From NCBI GenBank assembly GCA_015956445.1, contig WIUZ02000002.1, positions 2,666,001-2,730,000 of the forward strand: 64,000 bases of DNA, read 5' to 3'. This document shows, in pieces, positions 34,700 through 47,073 of this stretch. A program made the position numbers and the translations under genes. This stretch comes from Thelephora terrestris (Eukaryota > Basidiomycota > Agaricomycetes > Thelephorales > Thelephoraceae). Below the pieces are notes generated by a model that did no database searches, was not told where the DNA came from, and saw only the letters and a program-made list of their open reading frames with translations. The first letter of the stretch is position 1; the number at the start of each line of letters is the position of its first letter.

Positions 34700-36984
34700 C
34701 AATTCACCTTTCCCTTCTCGCGTTCGCGTTTCACACAGAACGGGGGATATCAGAACAGGTTTGGTGTGAAGTGTGTGGTGTTCAGGGTTGGGCCTCACCC
34801 AATTTTGTCAGCCCCCGCCCATAAACGCAGCTAGGCTTATGGCAACGTATGGTAAGCGCTCCTCGGGTGGGTACGCCGTTATTTGATGGTCCAGGAGGTT
34901 TCGCCTCCCGCAAGATGGCTTCGGCCGTGTCAACGAACCAGACGGTATTGTCGAGGGATGCCAGTTGTTCAATAGCACGTATCTATTTGCCACCCGATCA
35001 CCTCAGTAAGGAAGTTACGGTGCCAAAATTGCATCCAACGAACATGTGTCCGCTTGTAAGCCATGCACATCTGGGCACCTTTGCTTCTGTGAATGGATCT
35101 ACGATAGATGTGATGGCATCCAGTGCCACAGATCGTCGAGTGACGAACACGAGATAAACAAAAATATGAACCAAAAACGTTGCGCATCTGCATAAAAAAG
35201 TGAGTGAAAACCAGGTCGAAGCCCAATCACGGTGGGGTGGCTTCGCTAGTCGTAGCCTCAACGCTGGCAAACCCGGTCTCGCCAGCAACTCCTTCACTCG
35301 TCCGTCGGTCCCGCGGAATCCAAAATAGCAACGATAGCGGTCTCCTCGCTGGTCGATGATGGTGCGCGCCTAAGGGCGGATGCGAGAATGACGAGGAGCG
35401 GAGCGATAACCTGTTCATCACAACGGTCACATTGCAGGGCGCATGTAAAAGGCGAGGAGATACGAACCTGCACCTGGACGAACATTGGGAAGAAGATATC
35501 CCCAACAAAGCTCCCAGAACCCCAGGGTATAACATATAGGAGAAAGCTGACGGTGTACAGGATACAAGGCTCGAGGAAAACGAAGATCATGTCATCGTAC
35601 ACTCCTTTCGTATACGAATTCCCTAGAACCCTCCGCACACTCCTTGTGTGTTCGATAAGTCGTAGGACGAACGCGAGCGTAAGGAGAATGTTGAACGAAG
35701 GTGAAATTAGGTAAAACAAATAACCCAGGTCAAGGTCAGCGAAGGTGTTCCCAAGGCTCTTGCCCGGTTGTGAGGTCTGGTAGATCAGCACGATACCAAA
35801 CGCTGTATTATCGATGTTAGCCAGGAGCACCACCGCCAGAGTGCGGGGGACTCGGACACGTACCCAACGAAGTGAGGTACGCGAGGAATGGCAAGGTAGC
35901 GATCCAGGGGTTCCCAGAATACACAACCCAGAAACGATATAGCTTTGAGAGCAGTGGTCCCCGTTAGGCACTTAGGCAGTTGACTCCGATACAGAACTTA
36001 CCAAGAGGCCATCGGCTAACAAGCCGCTCAACACGTATGCGACGGTGCGCACAACGTTTTCGGCCTCGGAGAAGGTATGAAACTGGTGTCCGAGGGGCCC
36101 GGGGGGTGCTGCATCGTCTGCACCGGGGAATTCTCGGTTATCGACATAGGAGACGGATAGGATGTTAAAGCTTATCGCCGTGTATACCGTCACAAGCGAG
36201 AACATGGCGGAGGTGTGTGCCACGAGCGTCCACTTGGTCCGCAGACTCAATGATCCAGTGAGAAATATGCCCATGCACTTGAAAAACAGAACGATGACGA
36301 TCCCTTGGACGATAGATCGAGCGGTGAGTACGGATAAACGAATACACGGGTTCGCATACCATAGAATATCCCGCCGATGAGAATCCCCGCGAAGTTTGCC
36401 TTCTCCTCAAAGTACATCGCGGGTAGGATCGGTGACTGGTCTGAGCAGGTCTTTCTAACGGGATCAAACATGACTCGGATGTGTGTAATCGGGTTCAGCG
36501 GAGGGTGGATGGGAGAGAGAGACCAAGATAAAGAGAGAGGACATCCGAACTCTATAGGAGGAGGCGAAGAGGTTCGGCAGATTGCAGGTGCAGTGCGTGC
36601 TTGGAATCCAATTAAAGGAAGAAGCACTATGCGGGGGATGGATTAGTGGCGTGTTCCTAAACCGCCCGCTCTTCATCAAGTGTGAATTCACCATTATGCG
36701 CCTTCTAATTACTTGACTTTTGTGTGGGTTTGGAGCGTCCCGGAACGCGAATCTGGTCCCTCGTATTGCTCGGGCCACGGGACCAAATATCACGTCCCGA
36801 TAGTTCGGACGTGACGCGTGATCCATGCTTCAGTGAAGACCTCTTAACGTAAGTGCCATCTTATCTGCGGGATAGGGTCTGGGCGGAAAACCAACTGGAC
36901 GATGATAAAGAGGCCAGAGTCAGAGGACGATCATCTGCACCGAGCGTCGAATTCCAGGGTGATAACAGGTGTCTGGACCATCAC
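34700..36984. repeat. Segmental duplication unit 1 (contains 7TM-5)
   Basis: A unit of about 2.3 kb whose second copy starts near 36985. Sequences at 34707-34880 (GCGTTTCACACAGAA, GTGTGTGGTGTTCAGGG, GCTTATGGCAACGTAT) recur at 36995-37180 in the same order. It contains the 7TM-5 gene, its promoter and its 3' flank. Confidence 0.65.
35294..36471 (-). CDS. Seven-transmembrane family protein, MFDPVR subfamily (7TM-5)
   Basis: Intact but with a short tail. Exons on the minus strand: 36471-36360, 36303-36002, 35942-35864, 35802-35468, 35410-35294 (314 residues). The N-terminus (MFDPVRKTCSDQSPILPAMY) replaces the PWS-type start, then FEEKANFAGILIGGIFYG aligns with the family. NREFPGADDAAPPGPLGHQF, LADGLLLYRFWVVY and the 79-nt exon 3 are kept. 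Compared with 7TM-10, two bases are missing near the end (GACGAGTGAAGG versus GACGCGAATGAAGG), so the tail stops early at TGA 35294. A CCTTTAATTGGA motif about 140 nt upstream of the ATG is shared with 7TM-6 and 7TM-10. Confidence 0.83.
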
Positions 36985-39480
36985 CTCACCCTTCCCTTCT
37001 CGTGTTCGCGTTTCACACAGAAGGAGGCAGATTGACTTGAACGTGGAATATCAGAACAGGTAGTTCATGGTGTGAAGTGTGTGGTGTTCAGGGCTGGGCC
37101 TCACCCAATTTTGTCAACCTCCGCCCATAAGCGCGGCTAGGCTTATGGCAACGTATAGCGAGCGCTCCTTGGGTGGGTTCGGATCCAAGTTCAGGATGCA
37201 GTGTATGTGATGAGACGTTCTGTATATGCCGTTACACTATTTGATAGTACAGGAGGTTTCGCCTCCCAGAAGATGGCTTTGGCCGTGTCGACGAACCAGA
37301 CGATATTGTCACTTGTTCAATAGCACGCGTCTATTTACCACCAACAACCGATCACTTTTTTTTTAAAACAACCGATCACCTCAACATCGGGAGCACGCAC
37401 ATCGAAGCAAGTCAGGAAGTTGCGGGGACATTGCACCCGAAGACCATGTGTACGCTCGTAGGTTCTGTACATCCACTTCAATGTTTGGATCTACGACAGA
37501 TGTGATGGTAGCCAGTGCCACAAATCGTCATTCACCGACGAGCAATGAACACGAGATAAACAAAAATATAAGCCAAAAACGACACGCATCCGCATACAAG
37601 CGTGGGGTGAAAAACCAGGTCGAAGCCCCATCACGATGGGGTGGTTTCGCTAGTAGTAGCTTCAACGCCAAACTCGGTCTCGCCTGCAGTTCCGTCGGTC
37701 CCCCGGTAGCCACATCAGCAACGATCTCCTAAGGGTCTACCAAATCCCCCTGGCTTAGGAAAACAAGTGAATCCAAGTGGGTCTCTCCTCGCCGGTCAAT
37801 AATGACCGTTGGGCAGCCTCGAGAAAGACGAGGAGCGGAGCGATCACCTGTTCATCACAACGGTCACATTGCAGCGCGCGTGCAAAAGGCGAGGAGATAC
37901 GAACCTGCACCTGGACAAACATTGGGAAGAAGATATCCCCAACGAAGCTCCCAGTACCCCAGGGTATAACATAGAGGAGAAAGGTGACGGTGTACAGGGC
38001 GCAAGGCTCGATGAAAATGAAGACGACATCGAACTCTTCGGTGACCTTATTCGAATTCCCCAGAGCCGTACGCGCGTTTCTGATGTATTGGACGATTCGC
38101 AGAACGATCATGAGCGTAAGGAGAATGTTGAGCGAAGGTGAAATTATGTAGAACAAATAACCCAGGTTAAGGTCAGCAACGGCGTTCCCAAGGCACTTGC
38201 CCGGTTGTGAGGTCTGGTAGATCAGCACGATACCAAACGCTGTATTATTGATGTTAGCCAGGAGAACTGCTGTCAGAGCGCAGGGGACTCGGACACGTAC
38301 CCAACGAAGTGAGGTACGCGAGGGATGGCAAGGCAGCGATCCAGGGGTTCGTATGATACATAACCCAGAAACGATGTAGCTTTAAGAGCAGTGGTCCCCG
38401 TTAGGTACTTAGACGGTTGACTCCAATGCAGAACTTACCAAAAGGCCATCGGCTAACAAGCTGCTCAACACGTATGCGAGGGTGCGCACAACGTTTTCAG
38501 CCTCGGAGTAGCTATGAAACTGTTGTCCGAGGGGCCCGGGGGGTGCTGCACCATCTGCACCGGGAGATTCTCGGTTATCGACATAGGAGACGGATAGGAT
38601 GTTGAAGCTTATCGCCATGTATACCGTCACAAGCGAGAACATGGCGGAGGTGTGCACCACGGGCGTCCACCGTGACTTGGCCCGTGGTGGTCGAGTGAGA
38701 AATGAGCCTATGGATTTGAACAACAGAGCGATGACGATCCCTTGAACGATAGATCGAGCAGTGAGTGCGGACAAACGAACACACGAGTCCGCATACCATA
38801 AAAGATCCCGCCGATGAGGATCCCAGCAAAGTTTGCCTTCTCCTCAAAGTACATCGCGGGTAGGATCGGTGACTTGTCTGAGCGGGTTTGTCTAACGGGA
38901 TAAAGCATGACTCGGATGTGCGTAGGAAGTGGTCCAGCGGAGGGCGAATTGAAGAGGGAGACCAAGATAAAGAGAGAAGATATCGAACTCTAAGGAGGAG
39001 GCGAAGAGGTTCGGCAGATTGCAGGTGCGTACTTGGAGTCCAATTAAAGGGAGAAGCACTACGCGGGGGATAGACTAGTGGCGTGTTCCTAAACCGCCCG
39101 CTCTTCTTCATAAAGTGCGAATCCAGTTCATTGTGCGCCTTCTAATTGCTTGACTTGTGTGTGGGTTTGGAGCATTCCGGAAGGCGTATCTGATCCCTTG
39201 AATTGCTCGGGCTACGAGACGTATATCAGTATAGGCTGGAATCCAGCCTCGAATTCAGAGGCGAGGAGGACGCGATTTGGAAGGGGACGATACCTAGGGG
39301 AACGCCGCCTCTGTATATCACTAGGGACAGAAACGATATGACGTCCCGATGGTTCGGACGTGATCCATGCTTCAGTGAAGACCTCTTAACGTAAGTGCCA
39401 TCTTATCTGCGGGATAGGGTCTTGAGGGAAAACCAACTGGACGATGATAAAGAGGCTAGAGTCAGGGGACGATTGCATCG
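36985..39480. repeat. Segmental duplication unit 2 (contains 7TM-6)
   Basis: Tandem copy of 34700-36984. Between 37356 and 37367 it carries a 12-bp TTTTTTTTTAAA insertion flanked by 12-bp direct repeats (ACAACCGATCAC). The equivalent site near 53160 is empty. Confidence 0.65.
37755..38908 (-). CDS. Seven-transmembrane family protein, MFDPVR subfamily (7TM-6)
   Basis: Tandem duplicate of 7TM-5. Exons on the minus strand: 38908-38797, 38740-38439, 38379-38301, 38239-37905, 37847-37755 (306 residues). Start MLYPVRQTRSDKSPILPAMY; the second segment differs (IGSFLTRPPRAKSRW, two extra basic patches and one fewer hydrophobic run), which may weaken the membrane loop. The C-terminal tail is the shortest in the family: after LTGEE the frame diverges from 7TM-10 and stops at TAA 37755, with recognisable remains of the longer tail continuing downstream to about 37630. 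It still reads through all four introns, so it may be functional. Confidence 0.8.
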
Positions 39481-39740
39481 AGCGTCGAATTCCAGGGTGA
39501 TGACAGGTGTCTGTGTTAGGTTTCCAGAGGGCGAGAAGTCTCCAGAGACAAAAGAACACGCCAAGCTCAACCCTGGCGCCCAATTCAGATATGTTGAGGC
39601 CCTGCTGCGGGACTATCAGCTAACAGTAAACGTGGTATTCATTCAGCGTACATTAATGCCCACATCTTCTGAGTCGTTCGGATCGAGCGACACTCACTCT
39701 GGTAATGATACAGTTTGCCAGCGTTTTCGGTCTCGACCTC
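39400..39740. repeat. Dispersed repeat near the 7TM genes, copy 1
   Basis: Shares GTGCCATCTTATCTGCGGGA, AGGTTTCCAGAGGGCGAGAAG and CAGATATGTTGAGG with 52860-53110 and 55100-55400. Parts also occur at 36850-36960. No domain is visible in its ORF. Confidence 0.55.
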
Positions 39741-41710
39741 GGTCATGGGTTAGCACAAGAGTTAAAGAAGGAAGAGCGGGGGATACGTCCCCCTAAGTAT
39801 CGTTCCCCCTTTAAATCGCGTCCTCCTCGCCTCTGAATTTGAGGCTGGAGACTGTTGCCAAGTTGGATCCGTGGAAGTCCGGAGTCGATCGCATCGAGTG
39901 TTTTCTAGAGGTTCAGATTGTCAATCAACCGACTCAAGGGCGGAAGGAACGCCGGACGCCGGCGCTGGATGAGTACGGTGTAGCTGGGAGTGACCATCGA
40001 TTGTCTTCTCACAGTTGCGGAAAAAAGGGATCACGGCCTCGTCAAAGTCCCTTGTCGTGGTATTTTCTCCTTCCAGCTCGACGAAAACGCTGCGGACTCA
40101 GTGACTGCCTTGGCATTGAAAGTGAGTCACTCCAGATCTGAGGCAACACATTGGACGAACGAGCCCTGATATCAGGCGTAGTTCTGCTGAAAGGTACAGA
40201 ACTACAATCCTATGGCACGGGGTTGAGCGACGCCCTGTCTGGGGAAGTTTCCGCGACGCACCTTTTGGACATGACCTCTTCCCCCGGGCCCTTTATGCCA
40301 GAGTATCAACCCTACCCAAGCTACGCCCCTTGTATCAGCACCCGCGATTGCGAATGAAATCGTCCAGAATGTGATTATTGTTCAGGGTCCGAGTGTGAGC
40401 ACGAGTATAGCCTAAGATTCACTACAGCGTCATACGCGAAGTACAAATGACCAAACTATATGTATATATGAGACACCAACGTGCAACCAACTCGCGAAGA
40501 GTTGAAATAGGAGGAAAAAATACGAAGAGGGGGCACCACAGACCGAGACTAGTCTGAATTGAGTTACACAGGAGCTCGCCAACATACACTCGGCCCTTGG
40601 CAGCGAGCACATGAGGCAAACGATGCCAAAGCAATCCCGCGTGCCGCGAATTGCACTAAAGGGCGCCATTCTCACAGGCGGTCAGGATCCACAACACACC
40701 AAAACTCTCCTCGTACAGGAATGTAGTGTTCCCTCGGAGATTGCGAAAGGCGCAAATAGCCGAGTTAACAGAAAAAGAACACGACGTTTCAGCTTCTGCA
40801 CATTGTACAGTCATCCACGTAATGGTGCGCCATCAATAACAACCCCAGAATGGCGCGTTCCCTGTGATAGAGAGGGTGGAAGAGATCGACCTAAAAAGCC
40901 GAGGTGAGGGGGAGGCACCCAAAGTCCGTGACGTGTTTTCAAGAGCACACTATATCCTCCACCAAGGCATTTCCCTGGCATCTTCGGAACAAGGAACTAC
41001 ACGGCCCACTCGGGGCTCGCTCGTTTTTCTGGTACGTCGACTGAGGTGAGATTTAACACCTGCAACAGCTGTGGAGCCGTCAAAGGGACTTGAGCATACT
41101 CAGACCTTCCCGCTCGTGAGATAGACTCGAAAGGTCGCCGAAGACGAGCCTTGGTCTGTGCGGGACGAGCATCGCGGCGTTCAGCCTGTGGTGGTTGGAG
41201 AAAAGAAGGGGGAGAAAAAATCGAGCCAACGATCACCTCATGCGGCGGTTGCCGAACCGGTTCATGATCATCTGTGGCAGACCCTGGCCTTGGACGTGGG
41301 GTTCGTGCGCGCATTCAGCTCGATGTTGGGCTGCTTTTGGGTAAGACACAGGTGCAGCAAATTGGGACAAAATTCGGAAACCCTCTTTTCTCAAGAGCTA
41401 GCTAGCGGTGTTCATGATATTTGCAGTGCAAAGTTGTCCACCGAACGTTTGATTTTGGCGCAATAAAATTTAAATCTCATGACTGGAGAAAGTACATGTT
41501 ACAAGCAACATACATTCAAACGTGAGAAAAAAACCCGAGTCAAAAAGGTTGCGATGTAGCTAGAAATACGAGTAAAAAACCCATCGGTGGTGAAATGTCC
41601 CAGACGGCTACCGATTTTGAACGGCAAAAGCAGATGAGAGCGCCGATCAGGGGGAGAGAGGCGGAAAAGGGTCCAGATCGTGGCAAGGCACAAAGTTTCC
41701 AAGCGACTCC
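39741..41710. other. Intergenic, no supported gene
   Basis: Roughly 2 kb between the 7TM-6 promoter side and the 3' end of 7TM-7. Only short, motif-free ORFs are present. Confidence 0.4.
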
Positions 41711-43028
41711 TCAAACCGTTCGACTGTCACGATGCAAATCGACAGTAGTCTCAACCCTAACACCGGGTTCCCCAGGAACCTTAATATCCGAATCCGTTGA
41801 ACTCATCGGATACACACCAGGAAGCGTCCCACCACCGCCCGTCGAGTTCCTTTGACCGCTAAAGTGAATCGAGTGAGAGACGAGAGTATTGCTCGTCAAT
41901 GCGCTTTGGTTGGCAATTCGTAAAATGATGAGGAACGGGGCGATGACCTGTTAGCCACTACGATCAGAGGCCGTCCGGAAAGACCGTGGCACGTCGTTAG
42001 AGTAAAATGGAACGAACCTGTGTCTCGGCAAGGATTGGGAGAAAGAGGCCTATAGCGCGAGTCTTGGTAGCCCATGTGGCAATGAATAACAGCGAAAAGA
42101 GAGCGTAAAGGGCAGAAGACTCGATAAGGATGGTGACGATGGCGTTGTACAACCTGCTGGGTCTGACAAGAGGGCCCAGGGCACTTCCAACGCTCCTGCT
42201 ATGTAGAATGAGTCTCGTAACGATGATGAGGGTGAGGAGGACGTTGAGCGAAATGGAGACCGAGAAGTAGGGAATGCCAAGGATGGGTTTGAAGGAGTAC
42301 CAGATATTGTTCAGGTGCGTGGACTGGTAGATGAGCACGACGCCCGTCCCTGTATCGATGACGTTAGCCAAGAGTGTCGCTGTTACTTTGCGGAGAGCGT
42401 ACCAAAAGAGGTGAGGTATACTAGGCACGGGAAGGCGATGACCCAATGGTTCTTGGCGTAGATAACGTAGCAACGATAGAACTGGAGGAGCGGTCCGAGT
42501 TGAACGACCGAGCGACCGAGATTAGCACGAGACTTACCAAGAGACCGTCGGCTAGCCAATTGTTCAGGAGGAACATGAAGTCTGGAACAACACTAATGGC
42601 TCTAGAGTAGATGAGGAACCGGTATCCGGATGGTCCAGGGGGTAACACCCCATCAACACCAGGGAATTCTCGGTTGTTGATGTAGCAATCAGAAAGAATG
42701 TCGAGGGTCATCGCGGTGTACACCGTCGCAAATGAGAACATGGCCACGGTGTGAGCCACGAGCCCCCACTTGATCCCCTCCCTTCTGCGATGAGTTGGAT
42801 TGAGCAACCTGTCTAGACACTGGAAGAACAGAATGATGACAATCCCTAGAGCGATAGATCGAACGGACAAGGTGAGCACGGATAGTTGCGCATGTATCTT
42901 GGCGTACCATATAGTATCGCACCGATTAGGGTTCCTGCGAAACTTGTCTTCTCTGAAAAGTACACTTCGTATGGGATCTTCGGAGCGTTGGGATTGTCCG
43001 ACCAGGGCATTTCTGAAGAGTCAGACAT
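41711..43028 (-). CDS. Seven-transmembrane family protein (7TM-7)
   Basis: Intact PWS-type member. Exons on the minus strand: 43028-42908, 42845-42538, 42481-42403, 42349-42018, 41947-41711 (358 residues). Starts MSDSSEMPWSDNPNAPKIPYEVYFSEK. Exon 2 is one codon longer than usual (308 nt); the loop reads NREFPGVDGVLPPGPSGY. Exon 3 is again 79 nt (FYRCYVIYAKNHWVIAFP). The exon-4 segment has shortened Q-to-N-type changes (STHLNNIWYSF). The tail carries a GGGGT stretch and ends with STDSDIKVPGEPGVRVETTVDLHRDSRTV. A TATA-like box lies 118 nt upstream of the ATG. Confidence 0.87.
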
Positions 43029-43145
43029 GGCTCAAATCCGTATAATCTAGCGGGGTCTTGAGTGGGCGGCGAAAGAAGGTCAGAGTATCCAGGGCCTGGG
43101 ATGAAGAGAGAACCCCTCGGGGCTCGATGGGAAGGGACCAGCGAG

Positions 43146-43152
43146 TTATAAA
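43146..43152 (-). promoter_or_regulatory. TATA-like box of 7TM-7
   Basis: TTTATAA on the minus strand, about 118 nt before the ATG at 43028, matching the spacing in 7TM-3, -8 and -9. Confidence 0.5.
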
Positions 43153-44754
43153 CGCTCAGGTCCATTAAAAGTCAACCCTTCATGGTCTCGTTTTCTTCAG
43201 TCACTGGTCAGGGCCCGGGAGCCCCTCACGCGTGCTGAAGTAACGCGGCGTTTGGCATCGCTCGAGGCCTGAGATTTTTGGGTTAGTATGGTCCGGTTCC
43301 CCACAGATGCGGCCCTAGTTTGCCGCCCACTTCTTGATTGCTTGACCTCTGGCGTATTGGGGAGATAGTCTTCGCATTTACCGCCCGGTTTATCGCGAGC
43401 GGTATGATGGTGGGAACGAGTTAAGCCCGACGCCATCAAAACTCAACTGGTCGGAGTTGAAATCAGCATCCCACATTCTATAGGCCTGCGTAATCTCAGG
43501 GCTCATTTGACGAGCCAGGGGCCCCGTGTTCACCCACACATTTTCAAACTTTCATCGACATCGCGAGTCCCTGCCTGAGCGCGCCTCACTCATTCGACGG
43601 CCGTATAACCGACTTCGGCTCTAATCCAGCACCCCGGAGCGATCAACCGCTTGCTCTGGCAATCCAACCACACAATGGCGTTGAAGAGATGAGAGAGCTC
43701 GCATCTGTTATTGTTTCACCGACTACCAGGTCTAATTCACTCGAGCTGTAGATCTGGGGGACTTCAGGATTGACTACCGCGGCTCTATGCAACGGGATCG
43801 CCACAGTACCATGCCCAGTTGCTTGGACGAGGGACACATGCTATACAAGTTCGCACTCAAATTTGCCGTCTCTCTCGGACCGAACGGGCAGCCCTGCGCT
43901 TCATCCCGAGTTCTGCGTCCGGAGTATCGGTGAACTGATAGACGTCCATCACGGGGCATCTCGTGGAACCTCGATACGCGGTGATACGAACATGCTATCG
44001 AATATTCCTGTCAGACCGGGAATCACCTCTCTCGTTTTTACGTATGACATCTAGTGTCTGTTAGGTGGTCAATTAGCGGACGTGCCGCGGGTAGTGTTCA
44101 GTCCCAACAACTGTGTGTGAGATCTTGCGCTTGAGAAAACGCCGGGACTGGCTTGAATTCGGCCTTCCCTGACTAACCTTCAGGGGCCCTACCAGGAACA
44201 GACGACGAGACGATGCGTATGATGAGCAAGGCGAACAGCCGGAGGGTTTTATTTTCCATTGAAAGGCAGATCTAGAACTTGTGAGATGGACCGGTGCCGT
44301 CTCTCGATAAAACCGTGTCACACAGAATATCAACAGGGCGTCCGCGATGCACGTGGGGGTTGGAATATTTCGACGCCCACAACCAGCAGGGATTCAACTC
44401 GTCGACGAAGGATGATCTGAAGGAAACAAGCGGCAGTATCGTTCTGTTGATGATGCGATTCGGGCAATGCTCAAGATGTGGATACGGGTTCATTCATCGG
44501 TATGATTTACAGGGCCGCGCTCGCGCTCCATACAGGTTACAGGTTACGATCGAACCTTGGACCGGGTTCGATGGTGAGGTGCGACTATCCTAAACGAGAG
44601 GATCGCAGGTGCAGTTTCCTTGTTCATGCATACCAAGTGAAGGGGGAAGAGGGGGGAAGGAGGAGGAAGGAAGGAAGGGGGACTTGGGGTATTTGATTTG
44701 CTACTGGAAACGAAGCATTGGCCCATCAGCATTTCAACCGAGACATAACGAGAC
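43153..44754. other. Intergenic, no supported gene
   Basis: No ORF with a recognisable domain. The purine-rich run near 44640-44690 (GGGGGAAGAGGGGGGAAGG type) is low complexity. Confidence 0.4.
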
Positions 44755-45420
44755 AGAAGACCAAAAAATATACACTCACACCGCCGACTATGACTATACT
44801 GCCGTGACATACATCTTTACGATGATTGCCAAATTACGGATGTCTGATAACGTGTCAATTCAGTATGATCTCATTTCTTTGAGAAACTTCAGGTAAGCCG
44901 TCACCTTTTCAATCCGCACAACGCGACAGCATGCCACAAAACATATGCTCACAAAAGCCAAGGGTAGATGTACCATCATGGCGGACAACCCTATGATGCA
45001 ATATTCATAGGCTACTATGTGGCGACAGATGTCTGCCACATGTCAATTTAATAGAATCTCATTTCCTCGAGAAATGTCTGGTAAGCCATCAGCTTTTCAA
45101 TCCGCACAACACGACGGCAAGCCAAAAAAAACATATGCTCACAGAAGCCAAGGGTAAATGTACCATCATGGCGGACAACCTTACAATGCAATATTCATAT
45201 GTGGCGACAGATGTCTGACCACATGTCAATCTGATAAAATCTCATTTCCTCGAGAAATGACTGGTAAGCCGTCAGCTTTTCAACTTTCGATCAGCACGTA
45301 ACGCGGCAGGAAACCAAAAAATATACACTCACAGAAGTCAACGATAGATATACTATCATGATAGACAAGCTGATGAAGCAATCTTCATTTGTGGCGACGG
45401 GTGTCTGACCACGTATATAA
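44755..45420. repeat. Tandem array, about 184-bp unit, four copies
   Basis: CTCATTTC(C/T)T(C/T)GAGAAA recurs near 44871, 45058 and 45241, followed each time by a GGTAAGCC and, about 60 nt later, by ACTCACA or GCTCACA(G/A)AAG. ATGTCTG and CACATGTCAAT also repeat in phase. The first unit is most diverged; the third and second are nearest. The unit resembles exon plus intron, but most copies contain stops. Confidence 0.75.
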
Positions 45421-46509
45421 TCTCAGTTATTCACTATTCAATAGTCAGGGACTCCTAGGAGCTAGTAACAAATTTAATGTGGTGTAAGCATCAGGTACTC
45501 AGAAAGTAAGAAGCGACTGACTTTTCGAACATAGGGAACCACCGCTCCGCCGGATGACAATCCCAAGCAATGCTGGCGGTGAACCAGCGAGAGGGGATCG
45601 CCACTCCAGCTCGAACCGGCCGCGTTCAAGCAGGTGGGACCGACCGACTCTTTGAGAAGAGATCCAGGTCGATGGAGGAAAGCCTTCGCCTGCAACTCTC
45701 GAGAGTTTATATACTTATCATCCAGGGGCGTTGGGTAATCCAGCCACACTTCCATTTTCGAGGATTGAGGCTGGAGAGGGGAAGTGGGTCAACAGGGCCA
45801 CGGTCACAGGCTAGTGGCCCTCCCATTGACTTCCCCGCTGAATTCAGATGCCCGGCCGCCTCAAAGTTTAAGTCACACGCGGGGATTCCCCATTGGTACT
45901 AGTCGGTTCAGTCTTCAAGGCCTTACGAGACCTCACAGATCACGCGGTGAACTGGCACAGTGGGATCATAGAAGATAGAATATTCCCCGGACGTTCTATT
46001 ACTGGTCAAGTTCTATACAGAACGCCAGGTGGTCGAACGGGGGTGTTTTGGGTAATCAGGTTTTGGTGTGAGTCTAATGGAAAAAGAAGGCGGCCCACTG
46101 TTACAGGGAACGAGATAGAGAAAGATGAGCAGGAATACGATAACTCACCGCTGTAATCCCCTCTTCCTCGAAGGAGGTCAACTAACCGCTCACGACCGAA
46201 TACAAGATGGGTTTTCCAGCATTCGCGGGGCACGAAGCGACTGAAAAATAGCTCCTCCGTACTCCCTTTCTCATTCCAAGTCTCCAGACTTCCTACTCCC
46301 GATCAGAACTCAGGGCACCAATGGGAACCCCGTCCACGACAAAGTTGTAAACAAAGATAACATTGAAAGGCTGGCCTATGGTAAGTCGGGGGGTGAACGT
46401 TGAACTTGGAAGGTAACGAGGTAAAAGGGGAGGGAAACACTAAGGGACGTGCGGCCTAGGCTCGGCTAAACTGTTGAATGGATGGGCTCATCGTCACCCG
46501 CCTACTTCG
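45421..46509. other. Intergenic, no supported gene
   Basis: Short ORFs only, none with a recognisable motif. Confidence 0.4.
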
Positions 46510-46880
46510 CTCCTATGAACAGGCGATAGTGCCGCTTTTCGATGTGCTCTGGTTGACGGAGAACGATGAAGAACGAACCACTGGACTATTCGTGATTATG
46601 ATTAGCCACCCATTTCTTACGATCGTGGGGCGCCAGTGGGAAGCAGGGCGAACCTGAATCTCTGCAAGCAGTGAGATTAAATTCTTATCGGTACGATGCC
46701 TCAACGGTGGACACCCCATGTTCCAACGGAGGTAGGGAATGCCGAAGTTGTATACAACGGAGAGTTCCGGTTGTCCTTGTCCGGTTGCGGATGACCGCGG
46801 AACCCGACCCATTGCATTGCAGATGACGTTGGCGAGAAGAACCTTTATCGAAGATGACTCGGGGGCATAGTGAGCAGATA
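46510..46880 (-). pseudogene. 7TM family remnant (exons 4-5)
   Basis: Minus-strand pieces matching the end of the family: GIPYL preceded by a degenerate QGQPELSVVYNF, then LLAEIQ followed by a GTTCGCC donor, a short intron ending in ATAG near 46590, and FFIVLR aligning with the last exon. Much of exon 4 is missing and frames are broken. No upstream exons were found in the next few hundred bases. Confidence 0.6.
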
Positions 46881-46925
46881 CGTAGGTGGAGGGGTTGGGA
46901 TAACAGAAGGCCTTGGACCCTGATC

Positions 46926-46941
46926 GGGGGGGGGGGGGGGG
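46926..46941. repeat. G16 homopolymer
   Basis: Sixteen consecutive G on the plus strand. Prone to slippage and sequencing error, so frames across it should not be trusted. Confidence 0.85.
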
Positions 46942-47073
46942 TGTGGAGTGTGGAAGGTCAGTAAATGCCCAAGGGTCCAGCTGAAGACGCACAAGGTGTT
47001 GAGATACCAAAGGCTCACGAATATTTCTCCACCGCCGGAACCATCTGCGGGACCACCCTTCCTCTCAGCTGAG

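Noticed and set aside
36853-37035. Repeated ORF starting MPSYLRDRV (also near 39395)
   Set aside because: The ORF start is shared only because the DNA is duplicated. Frames diverge after about 30 codons and there is no domain.
46926-46941. G16 tract as a G-quadruplex regulatory element
   Set aside because: A single homopolymer without spaced G-runs; more likely slippage.
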